DNA from: Prevotella brunnea
GTDB taxonomy: Bacteria > Bacteroidota > Bacteroidia > Bacteroidales > Bacteroidaceae
Assembly: GCF_008016795.1 (NCBI RefSeq)
Contig: NZ_SDIK01000006.1
Span: 1 to 59,202, forward strand
Direction: 5' to 3'
Length of the DNA stretch: 59,202 nt
In this document: positions 56,294-59,202 of the stretch, piece after piece
How the letters are laid out: every line of letters starts with the position of its first letter
How positions within the stretch are numbered: the first letter of the stretch is position 1
Notes under the pieces: generated by a model
What the model saw: only the letters and a program-made list of their open reading frames with translations
The model's database searches: none
What the model was told of the DNA's origin: nothing
Translations under genes and position numbers: made by a program

Positions 56294-58648
56294 ATGAGGA
56301 AAATTTTTACAACTTTAGCGTTGCTATGCGCAACCACCTTGGCTTTTTCCGCCCCTGTGGGCAGACAACAAGCCCGACAAGCTGCATTGGCTTTTATCAA
56401 GAGTCATGCAAGTACCAACCCCCAGGTCGCTACACGAGCTTCACAAGCCGTACCCTCGCTCAACGAGGTGGCAAGTACCAATGCTTACTACATTTTCAAC
56501 GTAGGCAAGGGACAGGGCTTCGTCATCGCCTCTGCTGACGACCGCACGGTTGACGTGTTAGGTTATGCCGAAGAGGGAACATACGACGAGCAGCAATGTC
56601 CGGCATCGCTCAAGATGCTCTTGGCACAATATCGACAGGAGGTTGGCATGCTGAACAACATACCTACCACCACAAATCCTGTCACCACACGCGCCAACAG
56701 AACGCTGCAGCCCATTGAACCGTTGCTGAAAACTACATGGAGCCAGTACGGTCCCTACAATCAACAAACGCCCATGCACCAAAACAAGCACTGTGTTACG
56801 GGATGTGTCGCCACGGCAGCAGCCCAAATCATGGGCTACTACCAGTATCCAAAGAAGGCTCCCGCCATACCTGCCTACACGGCTCCGTCGGCTCGTCTGC
56901 AAGTTCCCGAGCTTGCGGAGAGTACCTTCGAGTGGAACGACATTTTGCCTTCGTACCGCATTTCTACCACCCAGCAACAGCAAGACGCTGTGGCTAAGCT
57001 GATGAGGTATGTGGGACAAGCGGTGTATATGGATTATACCGCTGATGATTCAGGTGCCGATTCCTACAACGTGATATTGTTCCTTACCCGAATGTTTGGT
57101 TACGCAAAGGACATGCACCGGGTTTTCAGAGACCGTTATACCAGTGAGGAATGGTGCAACCTGATATACAATGAGTTGAAAGCCAAACGACCCGTATATT
57201 ACTTTGCCGAAGATGTGGTGTACAACTATGGTCACGCCTTTGTCTGCGATGGCTATAAGGAAGGCGACTACTTTCACATCAACTGGGGCTGGGGAGGTCA
57301 ATTCAACGGCTACTATCGCCTGTCGGTTCTTTCGCCACGCGAATATGGATTTACGCAACTGCCCAGTATCTACACGCGCGAGCAAGGAGCTATCATCGGA
57401 TTCAGACCAAGCGAAGGTGCTGATGTATTCCCCAAAGTTGTTGACATCAAAGAGATGACGCCCCTGCAAGATCAAAGTCGCTCGAACAGTGGCGATGACT
57501 TCACAGATTTCGACATCACCATGAAATGCGTGAACAATTACGGCGAAGCCTTTGATGCTGATTGCGGCTTAGGCTTTTGGCAGGGAGGTAGATTGATAAA
57601 CGCCGTCAAGCTGTTCAGCTCTACATTCAAGACCGACGGCAAGATACAAAGGAACGAAGCGAACTTCAACATACCGCACACCCTCGCCAACGGAAAGTAC
57701 ACCGTACTACCCGTTTACCGCATTCAAGGAGAAAACGAATGGAAAGCTTGTGGCGGCATTGGAGAAATGGCGCAGGAGATAGAGATTACCGACACGGAAC
57801 TGAAGACCTCCACTGCCAAGCCTGTTTTAGAGGTGAAGAAAGTGGACGTGAAAGGTAGCAAGGAGGCGGGACGTCCTTTGTTCGTAACCCTCACCATAGA
57901 GAACAAGGGCGACGAGTTGTACGACACCTTCGACATGCTCTTCAAGTATGACTATGTAGCTTCTACTACTACCTTCCTGCCAGCAGGACAGACGACAGAC
58001 GTGGTGTTTGAGCTTTATCCAAAGGAGGTTGGAGAGTTTGACTACTCTTTCGAATGCAAATCGGGCGTCACTATCAGCTCCAGAGGAAACATTACCATTA
58101 CTGAACCTAAGTCAAAAAACCTTCCTTCGGTTAAGGTGAAAATCGAACAAAGTGAAGAAAATGCTTTCCAAGCTCCTGCCATGAGGGGGAAACTCATTGT
58201 GACCAACAGCGAGAGTGCTGACTATTGCGGTGGGTTCGACATTGAACTGCGTTGCAAGAAAGGCAATACGGACGCAGCTTACCTTGAAAACAAAATCTCG
58301 CTGGCAGACATCATTCCCGCCAACAGCACGAAGGAAATACCGTTCTCGATAGACAACGTTGCCGCTGGGGCGCAATATGCCATTTACGTAGATGGTTATA
58401 AGGTCGAGGAACAAGAAGACTTCATCCAGGGTGGAATGAAATACGTACCTAAATGGGAGCGCATTCTCAAGACACCGTTCTACATGGCAAAAGACGCAAC
58501 TGCAGCAATCGCTGCTCCGCACATCAGCCATGAGCCAATGCTCATATACAACCTGCAAGGTGTAATGGTAGGCAAAGGCGAACAACAGTTCGAGTCACTG
58601 CCAAAGGGCATCTACATCATCGGTGGCAAGAAAGTAGTTAAACGATAA
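56294..58648 (+). CDS. C10 family cysteine protease (interpain/streptopain-like)
   Basis: The secreted protease has a signal peptide (1-20), a Spi-type propeptide (about 21-140), and the C10 catalytic domain (about 141-375). The nucleophile is C171 in 'CVTGCVATAAAQIM', the catalytic H314 lies in 'YGHAFVCDGY', and 'INWGWGG' follows. Two or three beta domains (about 380-700) come next, and the end 'IYNLQGVMVGKG' to 'GIYIIGGKKVVKR' is a type IX secretion-like tail. Interpain A of Prevotella intermedia, which attacks haem-binding and complement proteins, is the closest known relative by plan. The 784 residues are a normal length. It could free peptides or haem for the adjacent receptor locus. Confidence 0.93.
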   Translation: MRKIFTTLALLCATTLAFSAPVGRQQARQAALAFIKSHASTNPQVATRASQAVPSLNEVASTNAYYIFNVGKGQGFVIASADDRTVDVLGYAEEGTYDEQQCPASLKMLLAQYRQEVGMLNNIPTTTNPVTTRANRTLQPIEPLLKTTWSQYGPYNQQTPMHQNKHCVTGCVATAAAQIMGYYQYPKKAPAIPAYTAPSARLQVPELAESTFEWNDILPSYRISTTQQQQDAVAKLMRYVGQAVYMDYTADDSGADSYNVILFLTRMFGYAKDMHRVFRDRYTSEEWCNLIYNELKAKRPVYYFAEDVVYNYGHAFVCDGYKEGDYFHINWGWGGQFNGYYRLSVLSPREYGFTQLPSIYTREQGAIIGFRPSEGADVFPKVVDIKEMTPLQDQSRSNSGDDFTDFDITMKCVNNYGEAFDADCGLGFWQGGRLINAVKLFSSTFKTDGKIQRNEANFNIPHTLANGKYTVLPVYRIQGENEWKACGGIGEMAQEIEITDTELKTSTAKPVLEVKKVDVKGSKEAGRPLFVTLTIENKGDELYDTFDMLFKYDYVASTTTFLPAGQTTDVVFELYPKEVGEFDYSFECKSGVTISSRGNITITEPKSKNLPSVKVKIEQSEENAFQAPAMRGKLIVTNSESADYCGGFDIELRCKKGNTDAAYLENKISLADIIPANSTKEIPFSIDNVAAGAQYAIYVDGYKVEEQEDFIQGGMKYVPKWERILKTPFYMAKDATAAIAAPHISHEPMLIYNLQGVMVGKGEQQFESLPKGIYIIGGKKVVKR

Positions 58649-58661
58649 CCACCATCCTCAT

Positions 58662-58728
58662 CAGCCCATTCATCTTTTCGACAAGGCACAGCAACATTCT
58701 CGTGACCTTTTCGGAGTTGAATGGGCTG
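58662..58728 (+). terminator. Inverted repeat after the C10 protease
   Basis: CAGCCCATTCA (58662-58672) and TGAATGGGCTG (58718-58728) are perfect 11-bp arms with a 45-nt loop, 14 bp past the stop codon. It may fold as a terminator although no T-run follows. Confidence 0.4.
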
Positions 58729-58960
58729 TTGCATGCATGTCCTACTTTACATTTGTTGTTCAACACATTAGCTGTAAACGAAAGTGCCATGTATGACAAG
58801 GTCTGTATAAGAAACTATAACTGTCCGCTAAACATAGAAATCCTCATTCCAACTCATTGAGACACTGTTTCAAATAGTAACCGTTACTAAAAACTATTAT
58901 TTAGTCGTTCCTTGAAAAGTAAATAACCTATTGATTATCAATAAAATAACCTTTCTATTA

Positions 58961-58992
58961 TTTGCATATATCTACAAGTTTTTGTATCTTTG
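58961..58992 (+). promoter_or_regulatory. Promoter of the IS transposase
   Basis: TTTG at 58961-58964 and TATCTTTG at 58985-58992 are 20 bp apart. The ATG at 58994 would be leaderless, so the ATG at 59018 is the likely start. Confidence 0.7.
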
Positions 58993-59017
58993 CATGGTAA
59001 AATCTTGCAAATCAACA

Positions 59018-59202
59018 ATGTATAAATCTCCATCCAACACCCATCAGGTATCAATGTTGTGGGACTTGTCATCCATGCTCAATACCACCCATCCAATGTA
59101 CAAACTTGCCACTCTGATAAATTGAGAAACCTTTGATCGTTCCTTTGCCCCATTGTACTGAAAGGACAAAGTACGCAGGGCCAATCATACCCTCCTGATG
59201 GT
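59018..59202 (+). pseudogene. IS5-type transposase, broken and partial
   Basis: The frame encodes 'SMLNTTHPMYKLATLIN', stop, 'ETFDRSFAPLY', stop, 'KDK', which matches the N-terminal end of IS5-group transposases (usually N-W-E-K-F-D and L-Y-x-K-D-x-GR). Both stops are TGA (59123-59125, 59159-59161), the first where Trp is usual. The gene leaves the window at its right edge. Confidence 0.7.

Larger units (their letters stand above)
58821..59202 (+). mobile_element. Left end of an IS5-like element, running off the window
   Basis: CTGTCCGCTAAA at 58821-58832 repeats the terminal sequence of the MITE. It is followed after about 185 bp by a decayed transposase gene. I infer that this is the left end of the insertion sequence; the right end is outside the window. 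It also contains a lone TTGATTATCAA palindrome at 58931-58941. Confidence 0.6.

Noticed and set aside
58931..58941. TTGATTATCAA box as another array
   Set aside because: No 22-bp units are found at a distance of 20 bp on either side, so it may be chance or part of the IS.
45819..59202. TGA in Trp positions in two relics, as if TGA were read as Trp
   Set aside because: Intact genes such as dnaG and the antitoxin's partner toxin use TGA as stop with ATGA overlaps. The cases are in otherwise decayed genes and fit simple TGG-to-TGA mutation.

Overview
The window reads as chromosomal DNA of a Prevotella-like member of the Bacteroidota. Supporting signs are promoters of the TTTG-N19/20-TAnnTTTG type, a type IX secretion translocon gene (sprA/sov) beside ruvA, DUF3822 beside rsmD, a DUF349 protein, a NagB-like/PIG-L fusion, an interpain-like C10 protease, and secreted proteins whose C-termini end in the 'NGKK.VK' type tail common in Prevotella. 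Genus assignment is inference from gene content; no rRNA gene is present.

Layout. 0.3-7.7 kb: DUF3822 and rsmD, then a leftward group dnaG, a TPR/YbjN-like gene and cls, then leftward fabI. 8.3-12.5 kb: etfB-etfA-acyl-CoA dehydrogenase operon with a good promoter, then a small lipoprotein. 12.5-16.6 kb: a decayed transposase, meso-DAP dehydrogenase, and a secreted multidomain protein with a 68-residue companion. 17.0-25.3 kb: ruvA and the 2524-residue sprA. 25.6-30.6 kb: a PH-like membrane protein, PBP4-type dacB, an MscS-type channel and the NagB-like/PIG-L fusion. 30.7-34.1 kb: leftward rsfS-ftsH-cdsA. 34.5 kb: tRNA-Gln(CTG). 34.8-37.9 kb: DUF349 protein and corA. 38.7-43.7 kb: lysS-gpsA-pgi-HAD. 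43.8-45.5 kb: a MORN-repeat/GH25 muramidase-like protein.

From about 45.5 kb the window becomes an accessory region. It holds a MITE with 16-bp terminal inverted repeats, a type IIG restriction-methylase tail with an internal stop, a HigB/HigA-type toxin-antitoxin pair whose toxin is frameshifted, and a frameshifted start of a FucP-type sugar transporter. These are followed by a TonB-dependent receptor, three lipoproteins, a decayed copy of the third lipoprotein, an LRR surface protein and a C10 cysteine protease. The window ends inside a decayed IS5-like element that shares its terminal sequence with the MITE.

The strongest unexplained signal is a family of five clear intergenic arrays (plus one decayed) near 7.9, 13.1, 16.9, 25.4, 34.3 and 38.5 kb. 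Each has an 11-bp palindrome of the TTGATAATCAA type, a spacer of exactly 20 bp, then two to four direct units of exactly 22 bp, most of them carrying an inner dyad AAAAGCTTAGCTTTT. The constant spacing in otherwise unrelated flanks points to an iteron-like protein-binding array or a small mobile element. Two of the arrays sit in ~250-bp near-identical copies in opposite orientation.
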